Notes: generated from the letters alone by a model not told the origin. Counted from the first letter of the stretch, positions 6,237-14,556 are shown. The stretch is 15,864 bases of DNA from Streptosporangiaceae bacterium (GCA_030040415.1 JASHTT010000730.1:1-15864), one strand, 5' to 3'. Numbers and translations: made by a program.

Positions 6237-7232
6237 GTGAGCGGTTACTTTGATTATTCCGGACGGGACGATGTGCTGAGCGGTGGTGCACGGCGTATCC
6301 CGGTGAGCACCCCGGCGGGAACTTACCGCGTGTGGGTGAAGCGGATCGGCAGCAATCCGGCCCTGCGGATGCTGCTGCTGCACGGCGGTCCTGGCGCGAC
6401 CCATGAGTACCTGGAGGCCTGCGACAGCTACCTGCCGGCGGCGGGCGTCGAGTACTACTACTACGACCAGCTTGGCTCGGGCTTTAGCGACCAGCCGACC
6501 GACCCGTCGTTGTGGGAGCTTGACCGCTTCGTTGACGAGCTGGAGCAGGTACGCGCCGCGCTCGGCCTGGGCCGGGACAACTTCGTGCTGTACGGCCAGT
6601 CGTGGGGCGGCATCCTGGCAATGGAATATGCCCTGCACTATCAGCAGCACCTACGAGGGCTGGTCATCTCCAACATGATGTCCAGCGTCCCGGCGTACAA
6701 CGCCTATGCCAGCCAAGTGCTCATGCCCGAGATGGACCAGACGGCGCTGGCCGAGATCCAGTCGCTCGAGGCGGCCGGTGACACCGAGAACCCGCGATAC
6801 ATGCAGCTGCTGTACGAGCAGCACTATGTCCATCACGTGCTGCGCATGCCGTCAGACGAGTGGCCCGAACCGGTGCAGCGCGGTTTCGCCCACGTCAATC
6901 CGGCGATCTACGTATCGATGCAAGGCCCGAGCGAGCTTGGCATCAGCCCCGGCGCGAAGCTCGTCCGCTGGGACAGGACCGGACAGCTGTCCTCGATCAA
7001 GGTGCCGACCCTGGTCATCGGCGCGCGGTACGACACGATGGACCCCGCGTACATGGAGATGATGGCCGACCGCCTGCCCGCCGGGCACTATCTCTACTGC
7101 CCCAACGGCAGTCATCTTGCAATGTATGACGATCAGCAGACCTACTTCGCGGGGCTGATCAGTTTCCTGCACGATCTGACAGGCAGTCAGCCGGCACCGG
7201 CCGCAGATGTAGCCGGAGCCGGTGCCCTATGA
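6237..7232 (+). CDS. Proline iminopeptidase-type alpha/beta hydrolase
   Basis: 331 residues from GTG 6237, preceded by GGGAGGG nine bases upstream. An ATG at 6183 adds 18 residues without a ribosome site, so I rejected it. Oxyanion-hole segment HGGPG at 49-53; nucleophile Ser122 in GQSWGG; Asp266 in GARYDTMDP; His293 in NGSHLAMY. This is the S33 peptidase catalytic triad and the proline-iminopeptidase signature, an enzyme that removes N-terminal proline or acts on related amides and esters. The cap region at about 150-230 is helical and rich in Met/Tyr. No signal peptide, so cytoplasmic. It stands alone: divergent from the VOC gene and convergent, 14 bp apart, with the lectin-CHAP gene. Substrate could also be an amino-acid amide or lactone. 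Confidence 0.93.
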   Translation: MSGYFDYSGRDDVLSGGARRIPVSTPAGTYRVWVKRIGSNPALRMLLLHGGPGATHEYLEACDSYLPAAGVEYYYYDQLGSGFSDQPTDPSLWELDRFVDELEQVRAALGLGRDNFVLYGQSWGGILAMEYALHYQQHLRGLVISNMMSSVPAYNAYASQVLMPEMDQTALAEIQSLEAAGDTENPRYMQLLYEQHYVHHVLRMPSDEWPEPVQRGFAHVNPAIYVSMQGPSELGISPGAKLVRWDRTGQLSSIKVPTLVIGARYDTMDPAYMEMMADRLPAGHYLYCPNGSHLAMYDDQQTYFAGLISFLHDLTGSQPAPAADVAGAGAL

Positions 7233-7246
7233 CCTCGGCGGGGCCT

Positions 7247-8881
7247 TCACAGGTTGGTTGTCCACTGGAAGTCGAAGTAGACGCCTTCGTAGGACATCTG
7301 GCCGTTGGTCACCGTGATCGTGTCAAGGCCTGTTGAGCTGGCGTTTTCGTCGATGACGTCGATTGTCCCGTTGCCGTTACTGACGTTGACGGCGGTGACG
7401 ACGGCGACGTGCTCGTCGCTGCTTGACCACATGCTGATGATCTGCCCTGGAGTGAGCGAGCTGGTGAAGGTGCTCGTCGAGCCGTTTGCGCCCGCGGGAT
7501 AGACGCTGTAGCCGTATTTGGTGGCGTAGTCATAAGCGACCCAGCTGCCGTTAGGTACCGCCGGGGGGACGTCGCCGGTCAGGTAGTAGAAGTAGCGGGC
7601 GGCATACTCGACGCACTGAAAGCCGATCGAGTCGAACTCGATGTTGTTGTAGTAGATAGGTCCCTGCTCGTTGGAGCTAGGGCCGGAGTAGCGCTGTCCG
7701 CAGGCCGCGACGCCGTCATAGCTGTAGCCCAGGTAGGGCTGGTTGTAGTGGCTGGCGCAGAAACCTGGCCCTGCCCAGGTGCTCAGCACGCCTGAGCTGT
7801 AGTCCCACAGGGCGTGGCCTCCTTGGGTGTAGATGACCAGGTTTCCGTCGTTCTGCATGGCGAGGTCGTCGTCGGTCGAGGGGGCGGTGGACGATGACCA
7901 GAGCGCCGTGCCGTCCGGGGCATAGATCACCAGGTTCCCGTCGTACTGCATGATGATGACCGAGCCGGGCGTTCCGGTGCCGCTGGCCCACAGCGCCTTG
8001 CCGCCCGGCCCGTAGACCACGAAGTTCCCGTCGGTCTGCATGGCAGCGGCGTAATCACCGTCGGTCGACACGAGCGCCTGGCCAGGCTCAAGCCCGTGGC
8101 CCGCTGGCAGGGAGTCTGGAAGGCCGATGACGCCGGAGCCGTAGTCCCACAGCGCAATGCCTCCCTCGCTGTAGATAACCAGGTTCCCGTCGGTCTGCAT
8201 GACAAGGCTGTCGTCGGTCGAGGGGGCGGTGGACGATGACCAGAGCGCCGTGCCGTCCGGGGCATAGATCACCAGGTTCCCGTCGGTCTGCATGATGATC
8301 TTCGAGCCGGGGGTTCCGGTGCCGGTCGCCCACAGCACCTTGCTATCCGTACCGTAGACGACGAAGTTCCCGTCGGTCTGCATGACAGCCGCGTACTGAT
8401 CGTTGCTCGCATACAGTGCCTGGCCTGGCTCGAGGCCTTGCCCGGCGCTGAGCGTGTCACTGTCATACGTGTAGTGATCAGCGCTCGCCGCCGCCGAGGT
8501 GCCGTACTTGGTGACGACGCGGACAGCGACCGGGCCAGCCGAGCCTGGTGGGGCCGTGACCTGCAGTTGGGTGCGCGACGCAACCTTCACCGACTTGCCC
8601 TTGACGGACCCGAACCGAATCGCCGTGACCGAGACGAAATTCGAGCCCTTGATGGTCACCCTGGCACCGCCCGCCGTCGGACCCTGATTAGGTGACACGG
8701 AGGTGATGGCCGGCCGGCCGATGTTCCCCGGAAACGCCGCCGCGGCCGTCGCCTCGGGACGGGCACTTGGGGCGCCTAGCGCAGCCGCCGGGAAGGCTGT
8801 CAGGCCGGTAATCCCCAAGACCACGACTGCAGCCAAAACCACGGTCCGCAAGCAGCGGTCACTCCGGCAGCGAACTGGCAC
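7247..8881 (-). CDS. Secreted TIG + tandem bulb-type lectin + CHAP domain protein
   Basis: 544 residues from GTG 8881, with GAGGGGGAG just upstream. A signal peptide (basic start, hydrophobic 13-36, Ala-rich cleavage area) implies export. IPT/TIG immunoglobulin-like domain at about 58-139 (SVSPNQGPTAGG). Two bulb-lectin domains follow, about 142-250 and 256-364, with six copies of M-Q-x-D-G-N-x-V-x-Y at 167, 197, 228, 281, 311 and 342. All keep the Q-x-D-x-N-x-V-x-Y mannose-site residues. The C-terminal CHAP domain at about 376-544 has nucleophile Cys423 in FQCVEYAARY and His491 in DEHVAVV. CHAP enzymes cut peptidoglycan amide or peptide bonds. A glycan-targeted wall hydrolase is the natural reading; whether it acts on self or on other cells is not shown. 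Confidence 0.92.
   Translation of the reverse strand: MPVRCRSDRCLRTVVLAAVVVLGITGLTAFPAAALGAPSARPEATAAAAFPGNIGRPAITSVSPNQGPTAGGARVTIKGSNFVSVTAIRFGSVKGKSVKVASRTQLQVTAPPGSAGPVAVRVVTKYGTSAAASADHYTYDSDTLSAGQGLEPGQALYASNDQYAAVMQTDGNFVVYGTDSKVLWATGTGTPGSKIIMQTDGNLVIYAPDGTALWSSSTAPSTDDSLVMQTDGNLVIYSEGGIALWDYGSGVIGLPDSLPAGHGLEPGQALVSTDGDYAAAMQTDGNFVVYGPGGKALWASGTGTPGSVIIMQYDGNLVIYAPDGTALWSSSTAPSTDDDLAMQNDGNLVIYTQGGHALWDYSSGVLSTWAGPGFCASHYNQPYLGYSYDGVAACGQRYSGPSSNEQGPIYYNNIEFDSIGFQCVEYAARYFYYLTGDVPPAVPNGSWVAYDYATKYGYSVYPAGANGSTSTFTSSLTPGQIISMWSSSDEHVAVVTAVNVSNGNGTIDVIDENASSTGLDTITVTNGQMSYEGVYFDFQWTTNL
7868..7943 (-). repeat. 76-bp exact direct repeat, copy in lectin domain 2
   Basis: These 76 bases are identical to 8210-8285, offset by 342 bp (114 codons). 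They encode part of the second lectin domain. Identity includes all third codon positions, so the two lectin domains share a recent duplication or gene conversion here. Confidence 0.9.
8210..8285 (-). repeat. 76-bp exact direct repeat, copy in lectin domain 1
   Basis: Partner of 7868-7943, encoding the same segment in the first lectin domain. Sequence on either side is similar but not identical, which marks the limits of the perfect match. Confidence 0.9.
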
Positions 8882-9200
8882 CTGCTCCCCCTCAATACGG
8901 CAGCCTCACGGCCCAAGGCCTCCGCATGGCGGGGCAGACCACGGCGCTCGCAGTCATCGACACCGAGCCTCGCGCCGTAACCATCCCCGCGGCGCATTTT
9001 CGCTCCGCCCGCCATCCGGAAGCCCAGCCAGCAGTTTCCGAGGCAAAGACGGCCAGCGCAAGATCGCCTGAGAACCCCGGACAACGTCGTACTGCGCTCA
9101 GCGCTCAGCAGCCGCTTGGGCCCGACCGCTGGGATGCGGCTATGCGAGACTGGGGCGAACTGCGACAGTGTCGTGTCGCAGCCCGGGAGGGGGACGGATC
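8882..9200. other. 319-bp divergent spacer between two secreted-protein genes
   Basis: Lies between the lectin-CHAP gene (leftward) and the seven-repeat protein gene (rightward), so it must hold both promoters. Toward the right gene there is a weak TTGGGC (9116-9121) and TATGCG (9141-9146) pair, spacing 19, followed by a perfect 8-bp dyad at 9160-9181. I see no credible gene: the short frames that cross it lack ribosome sites. Confidence 0.5.
9160..9181. promoter_or_regulatory. Perfect 8-bp inverted repeat just before the 9201 gene
   Basis: CTGCGACA (9160-9167) and TGTCGCAG (9174-9181) with a 6-nt spacer. It ends three bases before the GGGAGG ribosome site of the gene starting at 9201, and about 13 nt after a weak TATGCG. 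It could be an operator next to the transcription start or an mRNA hairpin affecting ribosome access. Which one is unknown. Confidence 0.45.
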
Positions 9201-10412
9201 GTGAGGTGCGCACGCTTGTTAGCTCTCGCCGGCCTAGTCGCGAGCACTGCCCTCGCGGCAGCGACAGTAGCCGTCCCGGGAACTGCCCTGGCCGGATCCG
9301 GCACTGTCTCACTAAGTCAGGCATCGGCGGCAGACCACTCCCTCACCTCCGTCGCCTGCGCAGGGACCTCGAACTGCTGGGCCGTCGGAGACTACGGAGC
9401 CAACGATGTTCTCTACTCCAGCTTGGCCGAGCACTGGAACGGCGCCAAGTGGGTAACTTGGAAGCCGCCTAATCCGACCAATGCCACGGCGCTGTCCGGC
9501 GTTTCCTGCGTCGCTTCCTCCGACTGCTGGGCGGCCGGGTCGGCTTCCTCTGGCCCGCCGTCCGACGAGTACTCGCCGGTGGCCGAGTACTGGGACGGGA
9601 CCAAGTGGCAGGCTGCGACGCCGCCGAGCCCCTCCGTGTCCAGCTTCTTCGACGCCGTCGACTGCACCAGCAGAACGAACTGCTGGTATGTCGGCTCCTC
9701 CGCCGACCTCACCCTGATTGAGCGCTGGGTCGACGTGACCAAAGAGGGCATCAAGTGGCTGGTCGACATCTCACCGAACCCGGCGGGGGCTAAGCGCAGC
9801 TCTCTGGCCTCCATCTCCTGTGTAACTCAATCCGACTGCTGGGCGGTCGGCTACTACACGAATAGCTCGAACGCCGACGAGACCCTCGCCGAACACTGGA
9901 ACGGCGAGAAGTGGACGCTCGGGGCAGTGCCGAATCCAGCCGGAGCCGCCGAGGGCAGCTTCCTTACCGGCATCGCGTGCACGGGCTCGACGAGCTGCAC
10001 GGCGGTCGGCTACGACATAAACAGCTCGTTCGTCGACGAGACCCTGGCCGAACACTGGAACGGCACCAAGTGGAAGGTGCAGCCGACCCCGAATCCCGCC
10101 AAGTCGACGCTCAGCATCCTGAACGGCGTCGCGTGCACAGGCTCGGCGAACTGCACCGCGATCGGCTACCACGCCAACGGCTCTGACATCGTCACCCTGG
10201 CCGAACGCTGGAACGGCACCAAGTGGCTGGTGAGCCCTACCCCGAATCCCTCCGGACCGACGCTCAGCGAGCTCAACGGCGTTGCGTGTGCTAGCAGCTC
10301 GGATTGCTTGGCGGTCGGGGACAGCGGAGAAACCCAGCAAACCCCTTCGCTAACACTCGCCGAGCACTGGAACGGCACAAAGTGGGCGCTCGTGCCGACG
10401 CCCAACCCTTGA
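9201..10412 (+). CDS. Secreted seven-repeat C-x5-C protein, predicted seven-bladed beta-propeller
   Basis: 403 residues from GTG 9201, chosen because GGGAGGGGGA lies just before it; an upstream ATG at 9168 falls inside the dyad. Signal peptide at 1 to about 32 (RLLALAGLVASTALAAA, ending ALAG). The rest is seven repeats of 50-53 residues. Each has a C-x5-C pair (first Cys at 53, 103, 155, 207, 260, 312, 363), then AVG, then LAEHWNGTKW and PTPNP. The protein stops exactly at the end of repeat 7, which fits a closed seven-bladed propeller with one disulfide per blade. Repeat 3 has an altered LIERWVDV segment. No catalytic site is recognised; ligand binding or surface adhesion is inferred. It converges, 14 bp apart, on a second C-x5-C repeat protein. 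Confidence 0.85.
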   Translation: MRCARLLALAGLVASTALAAATVAVPGTALAGSGTVSLSQASAADHSLTSVACAGTSNCWAVGDYGANDVLYSSLAEHWNGAKWVTWKPPNPTNATALSGVSCVASSDCWAAGSASSGPPSDEYSPVAEYWDGTKWQAATPPSPSVSSFFDAVDCTSRTNCWYVGSSADLTLIERWVDVTKEGIKWLVDISPNPAGAKRSSLASISCVTQSDCWAVGYYTNSSNADETLAEHWNGEKWTLGAVPNPAGAAEGSFLTGIACTGSTSCTAVGYDINSSFVDETLAEHWNGTKWKVQPTPNPAKSTLSILNGVACTGSANCTAIGYHANGSDIVTLAERWNGTKWLVSPTPNPSGPTLSELNGVACASSSDCLAVGDSGETQQTPSLTLAEHWNGTKWALVPTPNP

Positions 10413-10426
10413 CATCTCAGCTGTTG

Positions 10427-12007
10427 TCACGTGCCGTCAACGAATGCCTGCGTGTGGCCGGCCTGGTCGGTGTAAGACCCGCCGGCCGCGCAGTCCCGGG
10501 GCTGCGTGCAGGACACCGAAGTCACCGCCGCACTCTTGCCGAGGTTGAGGGCTGCGGTGCCAGGCAGTATCTCCGCCCTGCCCCACTGGCCGCCGCTCTC
10601 GCTGGCCACGAACACCTCGCCGTGCCCGTTGAGAGGGTCGTAGTAGGACCCGACAGCACCGCAGTTGCCCGCCGACCAGCACGACACCGAGTTGATCTGG
10701 GCGTTGTCGGCGCTGGTAACTAGCGCTGACATGCCAGGCACCTCGATGGGCGTGCCCCACTTGCCGTTCCGCTGGCCCAGCACGTAGGCCTCGGTAAACG
10801 CTGGCACGTAATCGAACCCGCCGACGCTGCAGTTGCCGGCCGAAGAGCACGACACGGAGTTGACCTGGCTCATGCTGGGGTACGGCGGGTACTGCGCCGC
10901 GCCCCAGTGGCCATTCTTCTCGGTATCCACGAACGACCCCTCGCAGTCGTAAGGGGGCTGTTCCGGCCTGGCGGCTCTCTCACTGACGCGGGTGGCGGGG
11001 ATGTCGCAGTTCATGAACTGCGTGAACTGCAGGTACCCGCCGACGCCGCAGTTTCCGATCGATGAACACGACAACGCGGTGACCTCGGCGTACCAGCCGC
11101 CGTTCAGCGTCGCGGTGCCGGGTATCTCCTGCGCCGCACCCCACTTGCCGCTGGCCTGGTCCACCACGAACGCCTGGATTGGGAACGTGTCGTCGGGATC
11201 CATCTCGTTGGTCTGGTAGAACCCGCCCGCCACGCAGTCGCCCGTGAACGGGCACGACACCGAGGTGACCGCGGCGTTCTGGCCTGTGTTCAGCTTCGCC
11301 AGGCCGGGCGGTACTAGCGCGTCCCCCCACCGGCCGGCCTGCTGGGTCGCCACGAACCCTGCGCCGCCGATGAATCCGCCGGCCGCGCAGCCGCCCCCTG
11401 GCGCGCACGACACGGAGCTCACCTGCGAGTTGACCGCGCCAGCATTCAGCGCGGCCAGGCCAGGCACCGTGGCCGCCGCGCCCCACTTGAAGTCCCGCTC
11501 CATCACCAGGAATCCCTGCGTGTCCTTGCCGTGATCGGTGTAGAAGCCGCCGGCTTCGCAGTCACCACCCGGCCCGCACGACACCGATAGCACCTGTGCG
11601 TTCCCGCCGACGTTCAGAGCGGCGCTGCCGGGCACCTCGAGGGCCTTTCCCCACAGGAAGTCCCGCTCTGTCACCACGAACGCTTGCTTGAACCCCATGA
11701 CCCGGGTGTAGAACCCGACCGCGGCACAGTCACCGGCGCGCCAGCAAGACACCGACAGGACCCGCGCGTTCCCGCCCGCGTTCAGCGCCGCCAGTCCCGG
11801 AACCTCGATCGCCCGGCCCCACGCGGCACCCGTTGCCGCCGTGGTCGCCGTCGGCGTTCCGGCCACCGCCGCACCGGCCGGAGCGAGGGCCACAGCCGCT
11901 CCGGCTATCACCGCCAGCCACCGCCATCGGCCCAACCGGAACACCCGGCTCCAGCCGACCCGAACCTGCACTTCCCCGGACACTGTCATTCTGGCTACAC
12001 GGCCCAT
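10427..12007 (-). CDS. Secreted eight-repeat C-x5-C protein, predicted beta-propeller
   Basis: 526 residues from ATG 12007; the upstream ribosome site is weak (GGGACGGG), so a start at the internal ATG codon 7 or GTG codon 13 is possible. Hydrophobic signal segment at about 30-49 (LAVIAGAAVALAPAGAAVA). Eight repeats follow, of 51-73 residues, built as W-G-x-A-x-E-V-P-G, A-A-L-N-x-G, V-x-S-V-S-C-x5-C-x-A-G-G, then an AFV strand. First Cys of each pair at 88, 144, 201, 252, 314, 387, 443 and 500. Repeat 5 carries a long insertion with an extra Cys pair (334, 355); repeat 6 lacks the AALN part. The last repeat ends at the stop. The blade signature resembles that of the convergent 9201 protein, though repeat wording differs. 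Function unknown; an extracellular binding scaffold is inferred. Confidence 0.83.
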   Translation of the reverse strand: MGRVARMTVSGEVQVRVGWSRVFRLGRWRWLAVIAGAAVALAPAGAAVAGTPTATTAATGAAWGRAIEVPGLAALNAGGNARVLSVSCWRAGDCAAVGFYTRVMGFKQAFVVTERDFLWGKALEVPGSAALNVGGNAQVLSVSCGPGGDCEAGGFYTDHGKDTQGFLVMERDFKWGAAATVPGLAALNAGAVNSQVSSVSCAPGGGCAAGGFIGGAGFVATQQAGRWGDALVPPGLAKLNTGQNAAVTSVSCPFTGDCVAGGFYQTNEMDPDDTFPIQAFVVDQASGKWGAAQEIPGTATLNGGWYAEVTALSCSSIGNCGVGGYLQFTQFMNCDIPATRVSERAARPEQPPYDCEGSFVDTEKNGHWGAAQYPPYPSMSQVNSVSCSSAGNCSVGGFDYVPAFTEAYVLGQRNGKWGTPIEVPGMSALVTSADNAQINSVSCWSAGNCGAVGSYYDPLNGHGEVFVASESGGQWGRAEILPGTAALNLGKSAAVTSVSCTQPRDCAAGGSYTDQAGHTQAFVDGT

Positions 12008-12246
12008 GACTCACACCCGTCCCAGCTAACACGCGGCCGTACAAGGCGAACGGTGACAGTCAGGCCCACAGCAACGCAAGGGGACCCATCCCCGCCCGCC
12101 AGCCCGGCGTTCCGGCGGGAACCTCCGAGCAGCCACGTCTGCCGCCAGCAGCTTGGATGTCCGACCCACGTGGCACACTCCTCGGTGGCGGGCGCTCCCC
12201 CACCCGCTCACTCCGCATTTGCCAGCGCAGTCGAGGAGGCCGGCAC

Positions 12247-12723
12247 ATGGCTGTTGTCGCACTGCGTGCGGTGCAGGACGGGGATCTGAACGCGCTGTTC
12301 GAGTACATGCGTGATCCTGAGGGCATCCGGATGGCTGCGTTCACGCCACCGGATCCGGACGACCGGGACACCTTCGACGCGCACATGGCCAAGGTGCGAG
12401 CTGCCCCAGACGTCACGCTGAGAGCGGTGCTGTGCAACGGCCAACTGGCAGGGAGCATTTCCAGCTTCGTCTCCGAAGGCCAGACAGAGGTCACGTACTG
12501 GATTGACCGCGCGCTGTGGGGCCAGGGCATCGCGACCAGGGCCTTGGCCCTGCTGCTGGAACTGGTACCGACCCGGCCCCTGTATGCCCGCGCGGCGAGC
12601 GACAACGCCGGTTCGCTGCGCGTCCTGCAGAAGTCCGGCTTCAGGGCAGTGGCGACCGAGAGATCCTTCGCCGCCGGACGGCAGCAAGAGATCGAGGAAA
12701 CCGTTCTCCGGCTGGACACCTGA
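12247..12723 (+). CDS. GNAT-family N-acetyltransferase
   Basis: 158 residues from ATG 12247; GAGGAGG seven bases upstream rules in this start over the ATG at 12157. Full-length GNAT fold: beta1 VALRAVQDGDLNALFEYMR, beta4 TEVTYWIDRALWGQGIATRAL (acetyl-CoA loop WGQGIA), and the C-terminal ASDNAGSLRVLQKSGF with the Asn found in RimJ/RimL-type members. It transfers acetyl to an amine of a protein or small molecule; the substrate cannot be told. The divergent spacer of 239 bp to 12007 should hold its promoter. It is followed by 152 bp without a supported gene, then the convergent monooxygenase. It is not closely related in wording to the GNAT at 1456-1857. Confidence 0.92.
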   Translation: MAVVALRAVQDGDLNALFEYMRDPEGIRMAAFTPPDPDDRDTFDAHMAKVRAAPDVTLRAVLCNGQLAGSISSFVSEGQTEVTYWIDRALWGQGIATRALALLLELVPTRPLYARAASDNAGSLRVLQKSGFRAVATERSFAAGRQQEIEETVLRLDT

Positions 12724-12875
12724 CTTCCGCTGGCAGCGAGAACCAATGGGGTGTGCGGGTTTCGCCGGCCGTTACGTCGATGCCTACCTGCCGAGATCGG
12801 GTTCGGTCCTCGGTTACACCGTCGCCGTCTGGAACTACGCTGACCTGACGTGCCGGCAGAAACGGGCCTTGGGCG

Positions 12876-13826
12876 TCACAGGCGCGAGATGAGCTCAGTC
12901 ACGATCTCCGCCGCTGACTGTGCCTGCCTGGCCAGTGCGACGCTCTGCCCTGCCCACATCGACAGGGCCTCGATCTCACCCGTCGTCCCGACCATGGGCG
13001 GGGCAGGCTCGTAACGAACGATTGCTTCCCCCGAGGCGAAGTGCCCGATCACGTCGCCAGCTCCAGGACGCCGCGCAAGGGGCGGGCGGCCCGCGGCCCC
13101 CCACGCCTTCGAGGTCGAATTGCGCAGGGCCCGGTGCGGAGAGTCCGGCCAGCCGACCTCGTACAGGTTGGGGTACATCTCCGCGTCAGTCTCGGCCGCC
13201 GCTATCAGCGCGTGCCGGTAGTCCTCGTGGATCGGCATCTCCTTAGCGAGCAGGAACCGCGTGCCGAGCCAGGCGGCCTGGGCGCCAAGGGCGAGAACCG
13301 CGGCGACTCCGCGAGCGTCCCCGATCCCGCCAGCGGCGATCACCGGCACCGGCGCGACGGCGTCAACGACGGCGGGCACCAGCGGCAGCGTCGCGATGCC
13401 GCCCCAGACGTGCCCGCCAGCCTCCCAGCCTTGCGCGACAACTACATCAACTCCGGAATCGACCGCCTGCCGTGCTTCCTTGGCGCTGCCGACCGTGTGC
13501 AGGACGATTCCGCCGCCGTCGTGCACACGGTCGACGTAGTCGCTGGGATCCCCCCACATGAACGAGACGATCCGCAGGCCCGCCTCAAGGGCCTGGTCAA
13601 CGCGGCGATGACGATCCTCGGTGAGAACGAGGTTGCCGCCGAACGGCCGCGAAGTCAGCGCCGCCGTGTTCCGGACGTCAGCTCCGACGTCTTCGGACCA
13701 GGTCAGTGTCAGCATGCCGAGCGCGCCGGCATTCGAGACCGCCGCGGCCAGCCCGGGGATAGCGGCCATGGGTGCCTGGACGATTGGCTGGTCGATCCCG
13801 AGCATCTCGCATACCTGGGTGCGCAC
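12876..13826 (-). CDS. Nitronate monooxygenase-like FMN enzyme
   Basis: 316 residues from GTG 13826 with GGGAGGGG upstream; the in-frame ATG at 13910 has no comparable site. TIM-barrel flavin signature: IVQAPMAAIPG at the start (QAPM, 17-20), QGWEAGGH at 133-139 with the family's catalytic-region His139, AAGGIGDARGV at 164-173 and WLGTRFL at 186-192 for FMN phosphate binding. The family oxidises nitronates (such as propionate 3-nitronate) to carbonyl compounds and nitrite using O2. Some relatives are enoyl reductases (FabK-like) or 2-nitropropane dioxygenase-like proteins of unknown substrate, so the exact reaction is inferred. It lies 101 bp downstream of the peroxiredoxin-like gene in the same direction, possibly co-transcribed. 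Confidence 0.9.
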   Translation of the reverse strand: MRTQVCEMLGIDQPIVQAPMAAIPGLAAAVSNAGALGMLTLTWSEDVGADVRNTAALTSRPFGGNLVLTEDRHRRVDQALEAGLRIVSFMWGDPSDYVDRVHDGGGIVLHTVGSAKEARQAVDSGVDVVVAQGWEAGGHVWGGIATLPLVPAVVDAVAPVPVIAAGGIGDARGVAAVLALGAQAAWLGTRFLLAKEMPIHEDYRHALIAAAETDAEMYPNLYEVGWPDSPHRALRNSTSKAWGAAGRPPLARRPGAGDVIGHFASGEAIVRYEPAPPMVGTTGEIEALSMWAGQSVALARQAQSAAEIVTELISRL

Positions 13827-13927
13827 GCTAGTCCGCCCCTCCCGATGTTTGCTGGCCACGCCCGGCCATGACGTGACCGGCCTGCGAATAGCTGGCCGTG
13901 GCCCAGCCAAGCGCGACGGTCGCCGCC

Positions 13928-14530
13928 TTACGATTCATACGACGACGGCTCTGCCTGGGGAGCCCGCCGGTCCCAGCCATGAAACTTCGAGTAGTCACCT
14001 GCGTCCCAGGCTTCGCGCAAGCCCGGGGTGCTCAGATCCCAGTCCGGCCGGATCTCGGCTGTGGCGGCACGCAGGTCGCGCCACAAGTCGTAAAAGGACG
14101 GACGGCCCCAGAACCAGTAGCCGTTGTAGACACTGTGCACGACCAGCCCCGGCTTGAGCACTAGGGTGTGCGGAACCATCGGGTTGTGCTCGGGGTCGGT
14201 GTACTCCTGAATGTCGAGGTCCTGCTGGACGGTCCGCCCGGGATCGGACAGGAACGTCCACTGCGCGCCCACCGACGCGCGGAATTCCTGAATGGTGTGA
14301 TGGTCGTCGGTGGCGATGGTCGCAACCTGGGTGTACGCCACCGCGATCTTCGGGTAGTTGGCCGCCAGCTCAAGGTGCTGCTGATGCTCTTTAGGGCAGT
14401 AGTTGCCGCGCGCCAGGGTGAGGATCATCGGGTCACGGCCCTGCAGTTCGCTGAGCGTACGCACCGCGCCGGTGTGGTCCGGGAGGGCGTAGTCGGGCAG
14501 GATGCCGCCAGGCCTGATGTCTGGACGCAT
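13928..14530 (-). CDS. Peroxiredoxin-like (AhpC/TSA, thioredoxin-fold) protein with one active-site Cys
   Basis: 200 residues from ATG 14530, where GAGGAG precedes the start by seven bases; the ATG at 14560 lacks a site. N-terminal GILPDYALPDHTG and TLSEL open a thioredoxin-fold redoxin. Cys45 in LARGNYCPKEHQQ sits where peroxiredoxins have the peroxidatic cysteine. The residue four on is not a resolving Cys and I see no other Cys, so a 1-Cys mechanism or external thiol is expected. The middle (VATIATDDHHTIQEF, WTFLSDPGRTVQQDLDIQEY) and VPHTLVLKPGLVVHSVYNG fit the family. The C-terminal extension (RDLRAATAEIRPDWDL onward) is common in this subgroup. It probably reduces peroxides in the cytoplasm. 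It is divergent from the nitrile hydratase operon. Confidence 0.88.
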   Translation of the reverse strand: MRPDIRPGGILPDYALPDHTGAVRTLSELQGRDPMILTLARGNYCPKEHQQHLELAANYPKIAVAYTQVATIATDDHHTIQEFRASVGAQWTFLSDPGRTVQQDLDIQEYTDPEHNPMVPHTLVLKPGLVVHSVYNGYWFWGRPSFYDLWRDLRAATAEIRPDWDLSTPGLREAWDAGDYSKFHGWDRRAPQAEPSSYES

Positions 14531-14556
14531 CGGACGACTCCTCGCAGTCAAGTGCG

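Noticed and set aside
8800..9324. 174-residue minus-strand frame across the divergent spacer at 8882-9200
   Set aside because: Overlaps the starts of two secreted-protein genes with strong ribosome sites and signal peptides, and lacks any motif.
12746..12892. Plus-strand 48-residue frame after the GNAT gene at 12247
   Set aside because: Weak ribosome site, overlaps the 3' end of the nitronate monooxygenase gene, and no recognisable motif. Treated as spacer.
13891..13907. GCTGG-N7-CCAGC stem between the peroxiredoxin-like and monooxygenase genes
   Set aside because: Five-bp stem in GC-rich DNA with no T-run; expected by chance at this base composition.
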